Of a DNA stretch of 64,000 bases, positions 36,301 to 50,799 are shown piece by piece (the stretch's first letter is position 1; each line of letters opens with the position of its first letter). Made by a program: the position numbers and the translations under genes. Origin of the DNA: Colletotrichum lupini (lineage: Eukaryota; Ascomycota; Sordariomycetes; Glomerellales; Glomerellaceae); the NCBI RefSeq assembly GCF_023278565.1, contig NC_064672.1, forward strand, positions 4,960,001-5,024,000, in the 5' to 3' direction. The notes under the pieces are model-generated. The model was given only the letters and a program-made list of their open reading frames with translations, ran no database searches and was not told the DNA's origin.

Positions 36301-39300
36301 CAGTAAGGTAGCTTATGATGACTTGAGGGTGAATACGTTTCTTCCTCTCATATCTTCTTGGCAGCAGAGATCGTAAGGAGGAGATTAGATCCAACGTTAA
36401 ATACCCGGACCCAGGATGGGGAAGAAACGACCTCTTACATTTATATTGACTACCGTTACGCTACAGAACCGCACTACAGATGTCTTGGGCGAGTAGCTAC
36501 TCGTTCCCTTAGAGCACAGCTCAAGTTGGCCTCTGACGCACGCAAACCCTCCCCTCTTCCGAGTAGGCAGGTTAGTCGATCTTCGTGTCACCGAAGACGA
36601 GTCGGAAAGACACATTCGAATTTCAACGGCACTGTTCAACGGGTGATCCATGAGACCACCTCTACTGTCATCCTCACAATTAGAGTTCGTACATTCTCAG
36701 ACGTTGGGGCCTATGTCCTTCAGAGAAGGGAGACGGTCTCCGCAAGCCGTCTATTCTGTACTAGTAAACATCCTTCATGTCTTTTTTGAGTCTCTAGATG
36801 TTGGTGTACACGTCAGCGTGGGAAGCCTTTCGGCCGATACGAAGCTCAAAAATCTGGTATTGGCCTGTGTACTTTATGTATGTTGACGGGGGAAGTTGTG
36901 GGGATAGCCCGCGATTCCCCCGCGGATTGTAAGACTCATATGTAAGTGGAAGGCCCGTTGTCGTGGCCCTTGATGCCTTCCAATGGCCTCTTTTCGGCCC
37001 TCATATCGCAACACAAGAGGATGACCCTTCGTTGGGGTTGAGACAATGATGATCAAGCGAGCAGAAAACCAGAATGGCAGAGTACATCGGCGGAGTATAG
37101 ACAAGGTAGTGCCAGAGCACCTAGCATGGAACGCTCGCAAATGTAATGACAGATCATTACGGTGCGTGTTTCAAGCCAACTTTTAGTAAGCAGATTGCAG
37201 ATTGAAGTTGCAGACGGACAAATGTAATAGATAGACACCATATCACGTCTTGGCTCCCTCAAGAGAGTGCTTCATCCACCGTCTCGTGACCAGTGGAAGA
37301 TATACAACGGGGAATCTACCCAAAACAATATGAATTGTAGGTACGAGAGATGCGAGAACCTTGCTTGCTCTCAGCTATCGAACGAAATAAACCTGCCAGA
37401 ATCAGGTCATGATCAAGGAGCTAGCCAAGGCACCGTTCGATCGTGTCGGTTGTCTCTGCAGAAAAGCTTTCACTGGTACTCATAATCGTCAATAGCTTCC
37501 TTCTCGCTTTATCCAGAGCTTGTCCAGCCGCCAGCTGAATTAAGGCACCGTAATAATAAATTAATTCCTGTTGCCACGGCGCCGAATGTGGATTCCAAAT
37601 GAGCATTCATCATTGAAGAAGTTTCCGCACATTGCAATTGGACGGCCTACTTCGATATGGCGTCCTTCTATAATGGATTTCGTTGACAAATCTACGACTT
37701 CTGGTTGCTCTCCTATCGAAGTATTATTTAAATGCCGTTTACCCTGTGGAACAGGTCGGGATCCAAGTACATGTTGACCTGCACCGTCTTCTATCGAAGA
37801 TGGCTTCATGTCCTCTTCCCTAGATCACAGAAATGAGGTTGACGTGCTTGTTCGGCCGAAAGAAAAGCAAGTCGTAAGCCATTTTACCAGACTATGAAAC
37901 CACGACTTCGCGTTTTCTATGGACCGACGAAGCTTCATCATCCAGAAGCACTTGTGGAAGATTCCATGCGATCATTTCCTTTCCTAGGGACTTTGTTTCA
38001 GACAGCTGGCGAACTATACGATTCCTTTGAAGTTCAGTTGATCAGTCAATCACTTGAGCGGCTCATCTCGTCAAAACTAGGAATCTATATGAGATATTTG
38101 AAGATATACACTCAATACTCTCGTCTACCTTTGTCATAACTACCTGATGATTATGCAAAATGAAACGTGAAAAGATGAGTATATTTTCCTTTTCTTCATT
38201 GGTATACCTTGTTTAGACATCTCGACTGGACTCTATAACAAGACATTGACATATGTATAGATATTGGAACCAACGGAACCAGGCTCTCACTAACAGCCAC
38301 TTTCACCTATCCGTAGCTTGCTCATCCTGCGATGGCCCCAACGGTCACATCGCAGCGGCTATATAGATTTATTCCCTGGGCGGGCTATCACAACCTCTAG
38401 TTCATCTCATGTTCGTCGAAGCATAGCCCCCCCCCCTTCAAGTCCAAGTCCGCCAACCGCCTATATCATGCCAGACCTTCACCAGCATCCATTCACATGA
38501 TAGCAATGTGGGCAGCCTTTGTGCCTATGGACTGGAACTGATGATGAACAATTAATTGTCGTTAACAGTGTAATCAGGTGGTTGTAGACGAGTCCAGTTT
38601 ATAAAAGCTCATAAGCCATCCCAGATGAGGCAGACTCTCCCGTCCAACGTGTGACTACACGCATATGGCACAATGTATATCTATATATCTATATATCCTG
38701 GTTCTTCTTCTCCGTAGACATTCATCCACATTCACCCTGTGTCTGAAGGCTTAACCCCGCTTCTCAAGCATAGGGCTGCTCCTTACGATGCATTTCAAGA
38801 ACATCGCAAGCAGAACACTAGCTGGGGTAGGGTGAAGGTGAGGATATGTTTAAATCCTCTTTTGGGCTAATTTACTCGGTAGATACAGGTTTTAGGGTCT
38901 TGATTTGCGAAAGATAGATGCCATATTTCGAGGATTCGGTATCCAAGTCTTTAGAAAAGCAAGACATCCAACCCACATCCTGTGAACCAACTCAAGGCTG
39001 ATTTTTGTTCCATTGAGGTAATCCAGAGATGTACTGTCACACACGCCAATGGTATCTGAAAATTGCCTTCTGAATTTCCTATTCTAGGCAGTAGACGTCG
39101 AAACACACAAGGAGTCACACCACGATTTGTCCACTGAGTGGTTGGCGGCGGTGGGTACGGTGGTCACCAGTAACGGGGGGAAGGTCAGATTGAGTCGGCC
39201 GGCGACGAGCTCGTATGTGGGCTCACAGCCGAGGGATATGACGACAAGCTCGGTTCTTTCTTTTCTCCATCCATCGAAGCAAGTGCTTGGGAATCGGGCA

Positions 39301-42300
39301 TGCTCAGCGATGGAAGAAGAAAGCACCTGTCAGACTTGTCTTTGATCCTCGGCACACTCTCAGCAGATGTTGGTGGTGGAGAACAGGATCGAATCCCCAT
39401 CCACCGAGTTTACCTCGCGTGTATATTCAATACTTGGTACACGGTACTCCGTATACGGGCTCACCTCGGTGACGATGGGTTTACAGATTGCAGGGAATGC
39501 CGAGCAATCTCTTTTCACCTTGCCTTGCCTTACTTCGGTGAGGCAACGAGAGCGAGATGTTTGACCTTGGTCCCAAAAAGAAAGTGCGCAGTTCCAGCCT
39601 CCAAGTGTTTCGATTATGGGTTCCTTCCGACGTCGAGCCGCGAGGTGTCCCTCCCGTCCTCTGTTGGGTAAATGGCAGTCAACAAAACCGGCAATGGCAG
39701 GCAACCTTGAGATCAACAACAACAGCAGGAACAGCAACAACAACCGGCTGCAGGTAGGCACGGCCCGGCAAAAGACGGTTACGTAGCACCTTCTCATTCG
39801 CTTCCGTAGAGGTGACGCAAGCCAAATGGAAGGTAGAGAAGTGGAAGGAACCTACCTTGGAGAGGTAGGTACCTTAGGTAAGTGTGCGGCTGTTGCCCTC
39901 GGTGAAGTGGTACCTTAGAGGAAGGTGTGGGCGGGTATCCGTCACACCTTCACACCTTTGCGCCTTTCTTTGATTGATTGAATATCCGTGGCCGTAAGGC
40001 ACGGTGTACTCCTTCCTTCCATTCCATTCCTTGTCCATCAGATACCTTACTCTAGGGCAATCTTCACATGCTGTTTGCTCACATTTGCTGCTGTCGGCTT
40101 GCCCCCTTTTTTCCCTCCTCCTGTCCTCACTTCCATTCGCATCCCCATGAGAGGGAAATCCGCAAAGATCCATCATCTCAAAACCCTCCCCCAGACGACG
40201 CCGACGCGACAATCTGTCCCAAACAGAAGACACATTTTCTCGGCCCCGCAAACATGATCCATATGCCTTCGGGCAGGGTGACACCGCAGATCCTATTTTC
40301 CAGAAGAACAAGCGAACAATTCTGGGACGGGGGGTGACGCAAACGAGAGCCGGTTACAGGGCTCCACCACCACCACCACACCTGTGACCCAGCAAAGTTC
40401 GGTCTGCCGTCTGAGCTTGAGGATCCCCGGGTTGTTGTCATCAAAAAAGACGAGAAATTTTTTAAAATTGCATACGCTTCCGCCCAGGGTCCCAAAGGGC
40501 CAACACGACAATCACCATTGCAATGCTGTCACCACATGGTCATGGTCACAGCTTGAGCTGCTGCTTCTGGTTCCACCCTTTCCACACCAAACCGCATCGC
40601 AACGCACCGCTTCTGAGATGCATCATGGATCCCTCACCGGCAGACTCCCGCGCTCACCAGGCGGAACACCTTCCCCGGTGCCACGAGGTCAATCCCCATC
40701 CCTCCGTCCCATCTCATCCCCGACTAGGTTTTAACGGCACCTTTGTGACAGCCCACAGCCAGTCCGAATACAGCTAGCACCAACCACCCACTTGGCAATC
40801 AACTTCAGCAAGCAAGTGGCTTGTTGTTGAACTTTGATTGCTGTGCCCTAAGCCCTTCACACCGTCTGGCTTTCGACGCTCACAGACGCCAGACGAGCAA
40901 GCTCATCATGGATAATGGATGATGGATCTTTTCGAATCGTCAAGGATGCAAGCCTTTCACCGCATGTCTTTGAGGATGCCACTACGGATACCTAACTTTG
41001 CCGATGCAGTTGACCGAACTGGCCACGCGAAGAAACGTTCACTCGCTTCCAGCCGCAGCACGTAGGTGCCCGGTCTGACTCGCCATAGAGTTCGTCTCCG
41101 AACATCCTCATCAACTTGGGCCAGTCGCAATCAGCCGGTTCGAGACTTCCAAAATGCCGTGTGGTCTGTGCAGCCAATGCCACTCCATACTCAGCAACAC
41201 TATCCCTATCTGTAGGCAGACACGGATAACTACCTTCGCTACAGGCTCAAACGACAGGGCTGAGTCATGACCTGTCGCTTCAAACTCTCTGCGTTCGCCC
41301 AAGGAGAAAGCTTCTGGAACCCTTCCATAGCCTCGCTAGACCCATCTTTCAGCATCGCAAAAGTGGATGCACGGTTCCCGTTGACTCTCGAGAGTATGTA
41401 CGCAGTACGGGTAGTGCGAATATACGACACTTCTATAATTCTTTTACGCCTCTCAGCGATTCGCGAACCAGTTGGCCAGGTCACGAGCATCTGCGGTGAG
41501 CGACAGAATGTCCATCACTAATCTCTGTCTTTTGTAACAAACTTGCGCTACTGCCTTAGGAAGTCCCCGGGCCGCAGCACTAGGGCTTCCTGGGCAGCGC
41601 CTACTCAGTCTCCGCGCTTGAATACAGCTACGTCGCGGTCTTGCTCACCGAGACAGCTCTCAGAAGAGTTTGGAGATCAAATTTTCAATAGCCAACTCGA
41701 TCCGCTATCAATATCCACTGTGGTCTCGGTGTCCCTTAGTATACGAGCTCTTCACCGGATGATCGAGACGGGATCTCCGTACCCCCTCAGCCAGACTAGG
41801 GGCCCTGCACCAACTCGACACCTTGACCTTCGGGTCATTATGAAGCTTGAACACAGCATAGTTTTTACAGAGATTAGGGGTAACCTTCACCGACAACTCA
41901 GTCTCGGCGGCTAGAGTACGTACGTGGCGCTGGCCCCGTTGAAGAGAGATCCACGCTGTGGGCAATTGGTCGGAACTGGCTCCGGGGCAGGCTCCGTACT
42001 CCGCAGAGTCCTTCACCAAACGTGGCACCCACCAAAACCCGACCAGCGATGAAGTTCATGCTCCCTACACACCCTGTCGCCATACCAGCATGGCTGGGGT
42101 CGCCAAAAGGGCCGTTTTCCTTCAAATTTTCCGTTGGTCCCAAGTGCCCGGCAACGAAAGCCTTGTCTGCAAGGTTCCTGGACGTTGAAATTCGCTCCAA
42201 TCTGATCACCTTGAGTCGGCGTCTGCCGCTGGTCGTGGGATCGCAAGCCACGAAAGGTGGGCACAAAGGATCACGGCTTCATCCGCCAGCCCAGCATGCG

Positions 42301-43190
42301 GAATTATGGACGGAGGCGCGTTACACATGGCTTGGTGGAGCTAGCCGAAGTGGTGGCAGGTCCTCACCGTTGGGCTGGGTTGGGCTTTGACAAGGTGTAA
42401 CCTCATCAGACCTCGGGATACCGTTTGACCGGCCAGCAAGGGCACCACCCTCTTTGCCACAAATGTCACATGATTGACCTCAAATGCAACGGGACTTGCA
42501 CGCATGAGTACGCGAGCATCGTTGGGCGTCATCTGCTCGCGAACGATGAATCGGAAAGCAACACCTATTGCGACCATTTGTCTGGAGGACATTGAGGCGG
42601 CCATCAAGACGAGAAGCTTTGCAGCCACCGGCTCACGTTTAACAGCAACTGGTCTGCCGAAAAGGGGGCGGAAGCATGAGCTTCTTAATGATGGATGACC
42701 GGTTCCTCGGTATTCAACCGAGGAGGGTCACAATTTTACCCCTGTTTCATCGCATATTTCCCCCAGCAGACCCGAGCCGGCGAATGGGCTAATGCAGGAA
42801 CGGCGGTGCCAACAGTTTTGATTACCTTGCTTTGAGCGGTACGGGAACAACAGGGCAGTACGTACCGCACTTGTCTGGACACGTGTACCATGACATTGCC
42901 CTGCCGCGGCAGGTTCCTCCACCTATGGCAAACCGTCATCCTACGTATGGATATGGGTGCTGTAGGAACTCGTCAAGTCGCAACTTGCTTTACCAGGCCT
43001 GTTTCTCAGCAAACGCTGATTTATCTCAGACCACACCCGGCGGGCCATCAACCTTTTGCTCTCGGCCGCAAGGTATCCTCCCCCGAGAACCAGCTGCCCG
43101 GATGTCTATTCTCCAGGCCATCGACAGGGCGTCTTGGATACCAGCCACTGTTTAACTCCATCGTTTTGCATTACTAGAGGATTGCCGCAG
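33398..43190. other. Gene-free region, left part of the desert
   Basis: Nearly 10 kb holds no frame with credible coding character or recognisable domain on either strand. The first ~1.5 kb may belong to the epimerase promoter. Small features include CA repeats near 35,107, a TATATCTA repeat near 38,672 and GGTACC-type motifs near 39,860. Overlapping short frames at 41,898-42,628 and 37,561-37,809 were examined and not accepted. Old, mutated transposon sequence is possible but not shown. Confidence 0.5.
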
Positions 43191-43194
43191 TATA

Positions 43195-43980
43195 TATAGA
43201 CGCTACCCTGCCCTCGAATTCCGTACTATTTAACCTTAACCCTTTTTATAAGTTACCTATCTTTTCTTTTATTCTACCCTCTCCCTCGTTAAGGGATCGC
43301 TAGAATCGCAGTTTTAATAGTTTATTAATAAGTTAATATTATTATTTAGGAATAAGTAACTTACTCTTATATATAGGCGCTAAGAGTCTTATTATTATAA
43401 AAATAATAATAAGTATATTAAAATACTTAAAAAAGCTTTTTAATAAACTTTTAATACTATTTAAAATAATTATCCTCGAGTTATAAAAAGAAGCCGAGGT
43501 ATTATATTAATATAGCCTTATCTATTTTATTAATATTAATAATACCCTTTTTAATATAAAATATATTAATAATACTTTATAGTTACGTTATTATATTTTA
43601 TAAATCGTATTTAATATTAACGAGGCTTTTAGCGTTATTTATTAAGTTTTTTATTAAAGTCGTTATCGTAGGGTTAGTTTAGTTATTAGTATTTTAATAA
43701 GTATTTTAACTTAACTTAGAGGCTTTTATAACTTTTAAAAAGAGGTTTTTAAAGGACTTATAATTAGACTTTTTACTTATTATAAATAAAGCTATTATAA
43801 CTAAAACTATAATACTATTTATAAACCTTAATAATAAGTAATTAATAATATAATTATTTTTCTTTTATAATAAGCTTAAAAAAGTATCTTAATTTAAGTA
43901 CTAAGTAAGTATTATACTATTTTATTAAAACTATATTCTTATACTTATAACTTAGAAAGAATTAACTTTTTTTCATAATA
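43195..43980. repeat. AT-rich block with signature of saturated RIP
   Basis: Base composition changes abruptly from mixed to extremely AT-rich at about 43,200 and back at about 43,980. From about 43,311 to 43,973 I find no CpA and no TpG, while TpA is very common and CpG is retained. Repeat-induced point mutation turns CpA into TpA on both strands, so this is best explained as a heavily mutated transposon remnant. No open frame or element type can be recognised. Confidence 0.8.
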
Positions 43981-46900
43981 AGGTACTTAGTCTTAGATAC
44001 CAGCACCAACCAGCCTCCAGGGCCCGGTGTCAAGAGCTCCAACAGACCGGGCCACGATCCCGCGAGGATCCTTAAAACACACAGTGCAATCAGCATTCCC
44101 GGGGAAAAGACAACACGGTGCGAAGTACCATAGTACATATTACCGAGTGGACTTGCTAGGTGGAGGAGGCACTTCTTACCCACCCTTTTACCAGGGGGTT
44201 CTCAACCCCAACGGCGGGTTTCCTGTACTGAGCCAGTTCCCGAAGGGGCGAGGGCTACTGCAGGGCTTCCAAGCCTACTTTACCTTATGCTTCCATGCTT
44301 CCGCAGCTTCTGGAAGGCTTCGATGCAGCAGAAGTTCACTGTAAGGACAGTGCTCAGGTCCCTGTCACCGAGCCCTAGGGGCGAACAAAGGTCCCTGAAT
44401 AGGTCGTCAGACAGGGAAGCCTTGGCCGCGCGACATGGAAGGGGCCGAGGGGTATGCGAACAAACGACCGCAGCGCAATGACAGCTACGAATACATTACG
44501 ATAGAGAAAGGCGACGTCTGCAGGGTTCCAGATTGATTGATGGGAAAGTTGTCTCGTCCGCCGATTTGGAGCAATGGGGACACAACGCTACGCGAGATGG
44601 CTACCGAGACGAGAGACAACAAAGGCGACGGACGTTGTCGTACCTTGCCTCCCGTGGAAACATGGTTGTTTGCGGCTGCTGTTCGTTCCCCAGCAAGCCA
44701 AGCCCGTCTTGAACGAGAGGTTTGCTCACCTGTCATTTTTGGAATGCTGACAATGATAGAGGTGATGATTGATCGTGTAGGCCACCATCTACCAAACGAT
44801 TCACTTGGCATGAGAGACTGCAGTTACCGTACAAAATACTCTGCCCGGTAACTGGGAGCCCTGCCGCGGCCGCTGCCTCGCCCTCTCCCTAAATCATCAT
44901 TTGTGACAGGGAGATCGTTGGTTTGCATGCACAATCGCCGCGAATTCAACATGAGATGAGAAACGTGTTTCCAGCGACAAAGCTTTTCATCACTGTGGCC
45001 AATCCATGTCACAGCCACGGATTCATCACCGCATCAGTTTCGATTATACTAAAGGCAATGTATTATCACGGCGCCCAAGCGAATTCTTCCCAAGAAAGGC
45101 GCAGTCAAAAAGCAATCAGCGATAGGAAACGGATCTGTGCTTTGCAATAGTGAAGTCGCCAAGTACTCACAAAATCGGCGTTTCTGCAAATCACCAGACT
45201 GGTGTGCCACCTCGATGACATTGGCTGCGCGAGCGGACGGGAGCGATCCGCTCGCTCCATGCAACCACTGAAGCCCGTCGCCTGCTTGTCTCCTTTGGGC
45301 GAGCGGTCAGTGTTTGGTCGCTTGCCAGCAAGTCTGTTACATGCCGTATTGAGAACAGAGGCCGTGGCGATCGTTGTTAGATGAAACAGTCTTACCGCGG
45401 ACTGATCTTCGTCTGAGGGGCTTCACGGTGGGAGAGGCTAGTGAGAAATCCGCCGCGGATCTTCCTGACGCGATGCTCACCTACTACTCGGAGGTGACAG
45501 ACACGGAAGGTCGCTGGCCTAAAGGCCTTTTACCCACCTAACCACCGTATCACCGAGCGATCGCCTCCATCAAGAGAGGACATTGGGAATTCTTGTTCTT
45601 GCCTCGGAAGCATGCTCAAGGATGCACCGTTAAAAGATCGCCACCAAGTCCCCCTGCTCATCCCGTCTTGCACCCTATGTCCCTGAGAAATCAGAATTGC
45701 CTCACTCCCAAAGAGATACTGACAATCGGAATCATCGACTGAGTTTCACAGACTAGACAAGCCGAGCCCGAAGAGTTCAGACGATGTGCCCAATCAACTG
45801 ACGCCTTTGTGCCTACTTTGCGCATCGGCTGACAGGGAGGCCGATTACCTTACCTAATGCTCCCTTTCTCACTGTCAATCGCACAGGAGCTGTCGGTTCT
45901 CCGGATACTAGAGATTTGCGGATATGAGAACTGACGCAAATCCTCGCATCGCTTTGTGGCAGAAGCTCATTCTTACATCTCTAAACCGGCCGGCACCGGA
46001 ACGGAAAACCCGTCACCTATCTAGTCAGAAGAGACAAGAAGGTACACGTTGGGACGGGCGGACCGTCAGGTTTCTGACGATTCAGTAAGTTGATCAATGT
46101 CTTGGCTAAGCGGATCTTGGACCGCATGCCAGTTGCCATCCGTTGATATGTTGGTGCACAGCTGCGTACCGTCCAAGAAACATTGGCAAAGTCCCATATT
46201 GCCCGTGTACCTCTGACCGAGTGTCGCCCGTTCAGCCGTCGTTCCGCGGCCGTTGGGAAAACTTTGGAGGATTCCGAGCGGCCGTCAATAATTCCTTTTG
46301 GATCGCGAGATATTGAGTTCGTGTTTCGCGATGATGACGACACATGGTTAAACTTTTCTGGAACCTGCAGGTTCAACATTACACTGCAGCGTGGTCGACA
46401 GTCGATTCACTGTCAGCGGTTGTCTTGTCCCCGTTCCCGAGTGTGCCACGGCGCGCAGAACCTCCCTATTCTGTGGTAGAACGAGGTTTCCAGGTTGCGT
46501 GAATTTGACAGAGCCATTGATCTGATTCCCGCCAACAAACTGGCCAAAGGGGACGCGAAAGGTCGGCTCTGGGAGGGTGCAAAATGCAAAAACGTGGGTC
46601 TAACACACAGGATGGTGTTGTAAGCACCGACCCAGGACGGGAACGAATTATCAGATGCTGTGGCTCATCGCGAGGCACGACGGATAGGTCGCACACTAGC
46701 CTCGAAAATGAACTGGGAAATGGCTGGTTGCATGCCATGGATTGGTTCTTGACGGAACATGCTGGATCTAGCCGCCTCTCAAGGTGTTTCGTCCGACGGG
46801 ACAATCCCAAGGCTCAAACAACAGAGGCCAGTTCCGCGGCCTACCTATCCTCGTGTCCGGCGTAATAGCACCAATTCCGCATATAAGAAGCAAATGAACA

Positions 46901-48198
46901 CTTTGCAGACGACAACAATTATGATGAATCAGCCGACGGAAGAGGCGCGGATCGAAGCGAATATACGGACGAAATTTTGGTCACGCCTTTTTCCTTGCCC
47001 GACAAGCTGTCCCCGAATGACAGCTGGGAAGAAATTTTTGAAGCGAAGCAATGGGAACTAGCAAGCGGAAGAAGCAAAAGGAGCAGCTAGGATGTTTAAT
47101 GTCGAGTGCTTGGATATGACGGTGCTCACCGAGAGGGCACGGGCTCAGCGACGCGAGGAGGCGTGACGATGGGCAACGGATCGCTGTTACCATTCCCCTC
47201 CCGAAATGAGGAGCACGGCAGGGAGAAGTGTGACACGCCCGGGTCGTCGTCGCCGGCCGCCCGCCCAAGCTGCTCGAGGAACCAAGGGATGGAATGTACG
47301 AGGCAGTAGGATTGACGCTCAGCATCTTGAGTCGGACAGTCACACATGGACAATAGCAGCATATGGGTGCTGTCAGGCTGGGCCTGGCCATGGCTGTCCG
47401 ACGAAGGCATCACAGGGAACGCGACACACAAAGTTGTAATCACCGAGAACCATCGGCATGGATGCCTCCGTATAATGCGACCCTTCGTTCACATTGCTGC
47501 TTCGGTTTGTCCCGCAGCTAGAGCCCACACCCGTCCGAGTCGTGAGAGTCAGACGGGACGTGCAGCCCTCATCAGAATGCAAAGATGGGAGAGCCTTGCA
47601 ACAATAAGCAAGAATGGGCGGAAGAAGAGACGAGAAAGCGAAAGAGAGGGTGTGCAGCAAGTTTGGCAAGCGAGCAAGTTTTTTCCCCCCTCTCTCTTCG
47701 CGTGTGAAGGGATATCGGGAACCAAGCTTGCAAAAGCATCCAGACTCTCTATTCTTTTCCCTTTTCCTCCTGAATGCGATTTCCCCCTCCAACTAACACG
47801 ACATGACGCATGGCCAGTAGCTATTTTTGTTTACCGCAGCACCGGCTCCGATGAATGCTGTGCACACACACACACATACACAGCCAAGCTGAGCTGAGCT
47901 GAAGTGAGCCGTGAGGGCGAAGCTAATTAAAGGATGCGACTGACTAAACAGAAAGTCTTTGGCAAAGCATGCGACAGCAGCGTTTTGAATCGGGTTGCAG
48001 CGAAAACATGCGCTAAGGATCGCGGCAGAATGACAGGTCGGCAGCAGGTAGAACAAGGGTTCTCTCCAGGCGCTACGTTTGAGTAAAGGCTCTGGAGGTG
48101 GAAGTAGAAGCCTGGGAGAGGTGAAGTGCGGGAGAGAGGCATGGAGGGAGAGAGGCATGCAAGCATGCATGGGAGGGACACATACGAATATCGGTACA

Positions 48199-48224
48199 TA
48201 CACACGCACACACACACACACACA
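48199..48224. repeat. (CA)n microsatellite
   Basis: A CA dinucleotide tract of about 26 bases with one CG interruption. A similar shorter tract is at 47,862-47,880. Confidence 0.85.
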
Positions 48225-50117
48225 GCAATCAGCAGCATGGCAACGTGGATTGGAAGCAACGTCGAGGCTCGTCCGCCAGTCGTCCGTCACCATTCATGTA
48301 TGCGTGGATGGGTGGACGGATGGATGAATTGGTCGGATAGAGTGCACCCCTGGAGGCCAATGACCCCTGCTCTCCGTGGTATCTCAGGAAGACCCTGGTA
48401 GGGGCGACAACCGTCAGTGCAGATGCGCAGCAGGAGACAAGCAGAAGGGCAAGCCGCAAGCTGCTAGCAAAGATGGAGACGGGGACGAAAACCAAGTGTT
48501 CCGGTGAGCCTAAGGTGAGGACGGACGGAGCGATACGTACCGGCAAAAGGAACCTCGGCGTCGACGTTCCATGCACCTAGCGGTGGATACCTGACCTCAC
48601 TGCCGTCCAATACGGGGCACCAGGCTCAAGGTAAGTATCTTTCTCTGCTGCGTAGTGCGTACTGCGTACTCTCTCCCTTTCCCCATCTTCGATTTCGGCG
48701 GTCCTTCTTGTGGGATAGAAGTTACCTTGGTTGCTGGTCAGTGGTCTGGCTGCCCCAAGCGGATGGATGTGATTCACTTCCATTGCGGATGCTCTTGTGG
48801 TCAGGATGCCTCATAGGCTGATACTTTGCGTACATACGGAGTAGACACAGTGTATCCGTACCGGCGATGCGGTGCAGGTGCCCTGTTACATGAGGAGCCC
48901 TGTAGGAAGTACTCTTTCTCATGCTTCCATGAGTGGACCAGCCCAATGTACCGGGAAGCAGTCATCGCAGACCCTTTTGCATTGGCGCATTGTCTTTTTT
49001 TTCTCTTTTCTTCTTGTTGTTGTTTTTCTCTTTCTCGGGTTCCTTTTCGTACCATCTCTTTCCTTTCCAAGGCCGCGATTCTGGCCGCTTCGCCATTGAA
49101 TTTCCTCCCCGGGTCGCGCCAGTTGTGCAGACATGAACCATGTTGGTTGGGCCTCAACAGTAAAGTGCTGGCAGAAAACCAGCTGGCGCAAAGTAGGATC
49201 AGCAGCTAATACTAGGTACGGGATAGGTGGACTGGGGACAAGCGGCGAGACGAGTAGGTAGTGGACAGACAGACAGACACTTGGACCTGAAAATAGGACA
49301 CGGAAAAGTATGGTGAGGTAAGTAAGGTAAGGTAAGCACGATACAAGTTGCTTCACCTCGCCGCCTCACGTTGGTCGGGCTAGGGCATTTCATCATTTCA
49401 GTCACTCTCTCCCTGAAAGGCAAAAGGAGACCGAATGCGCTGAGACGTTGAGACCTGACTCTTTCTCGCTCTCTCTGCCGCCACACCAAGGCTTGCGCAG
49501 TCAGGCAGTGCGCACCACCGGCGAGAAGCCACGGCACGGCTCTAGTCTCGATTGGTGCAGTTCCAGGAGCTCCCCGATAGCCTAAGGAGGAAGAAGCGGG
49601 TGTGAGGTAGCCGCTACCTAACCTTACTCTACTCTGTACATACTTTGATCTTGTTGCGTTCCTCGCCTTCGCCTCTGGGCAACAACTACTACGCACAATC
49701 ATGGAGCCCAGGAACAAGCGGAATTGTTCAGCTGTCTAGGTATCTCGATCTCTTGCTCTCCCTCGTTCTTTGCATGTTATGTATGTACGGATATATCCAG
49801 GGGCAGTCAAGATCATCCATACGTACCTGATTATCGGCATGGAGCAAGGATACCCGTTTGGCTTGCCTGAAGTGTGTTGTGTTCACTTTGCTCATCCTCT
49901 GAGAGCAGCAAATAGATACCTTGGCCGGGTACGCAGTAAGGCAAGGTGCCAGGCACAGAACGGGCTACGTACGGGTAGCTAAAGTTGGGTACGCACTATC
50001 CGTAGGTATCTACAGGTGTGCAGCATTGCAGAGGACCAGCCAAGGTACCTTGCTTCGTACCCAAAACGCCTCTTCACTTTTTGGGGCCCGAGACGGAGTA
50101 CGGGTACCTGGCATAGG

Positions 50118-50147
50118 CATGGCATGGCATGGCGTGGCGTGGCATGG
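50118..50147. repeat. GCATG/GCGTG pentanucleotide repeat
   Basis: Six tandem pentamers alternate between GGCAT and GGCGT. This is a simple repeat in gene-free sequence. Confidence 0.8.
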
Positions 50148-50251
50148 GACGGGGCATCTTGCAAGGAAGGCCAGGGCCTGGCGTGGCTTTCATGGCTGGC
50201 TAATGGCACACCCCCCCCTAGTCCTCCTTTCTCTCCATCCATGATCTCTTT

Positions 50252-50267
50252 CCCCCCCCCCCCCCCC
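50252..50267. repeat. Poly-C tract (16)
   Basis: An uninterrupted run of 16 C residues. Confidence 0.9.
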
Positions 50268-50799
50268 TGGACAACATGAAGGGGAGGGCCTGGGGCCTGG
50301 GGTCTACCGTCTGGGTACCACGGTACCTTGCTTAGGACCTAGCCGTCTCGCCCAGGGGAGGGTGCGGTTTCCAGCTTGGAGGATGAGCAGCGGCAGCAAC
50401 CAAAGATGCTGGTCCCATCCATCCCTTCCCTTGGTTCCCTTTTTTTTTGCCCTTTAATTTTTGGGTGGAAACTGGCAAGAGAAGGAAAAAAAGGAACCAC
50501 CAAACCTGAGGAACATTACCTACCAGAACCAGACCAGACCTGTCCTGGACCTGACCAGACAGCCCCGAAGGGAAAAAAAAAAGGTACCTACCTCTTCCTG
50601 GCCCTACCTCACCTTGCAAGTCGCCTTACATGGTTCCGGTCCAGCGCCAGTAGCCCATGAACCCTCCCCCCCCCTTCCCTGCGCTCCCGCCCTGACATTA
50701 CATTACCTACTTTACATTGCGAACGAGAAAAAATTTCCCATTCTCGCTCGGGGCGTCTGGAATAAGATAGAGAGAGAGTGTGTGTGAGAGAGAGAGACC

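Larger units (their letters stand above)
43981..50700. other. Gene-free region, middle part of the desert
   Basis: Sequence of normal composition resumes sharply at 43,981. No frame here looks coding. Notable are CA repeats near 47,862-47,880 and 48,199-48,224, a GACA-type repeat near 49,261, GGTAAG/GGTACC strings around 49,315-49,340, a GGCAT repeat at 50,118-50,147 and a 16-base poly-C tract at 50,252-50,267. Confidence 0.5.

Noticed and set aside
37561..37809. Overlapping frames on both strands
   Set aside because: The minus-strand frame looked somewhat protein-like, but there are no family motifs, splice context or codon bias to support it.
41130..41155. GGTTCGAGAC resembling a tRNA B box
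   Set aside because: No A box, acceptor stem or T-arm pairing could be drawn around it.
41898..42628. Pair of minus-strand frames suggesting a broken gene
   Set aside because: Hydrophobic segments raised the possibility of a decayed transporter, but no motif could be matched and the plus strand has equally long frames.
43671..43679. Single TAGGGTTAG resembling telomere repeat
   Set aside because: One isolated copy inside the AT-rich block is not a telomere or interstitial array.
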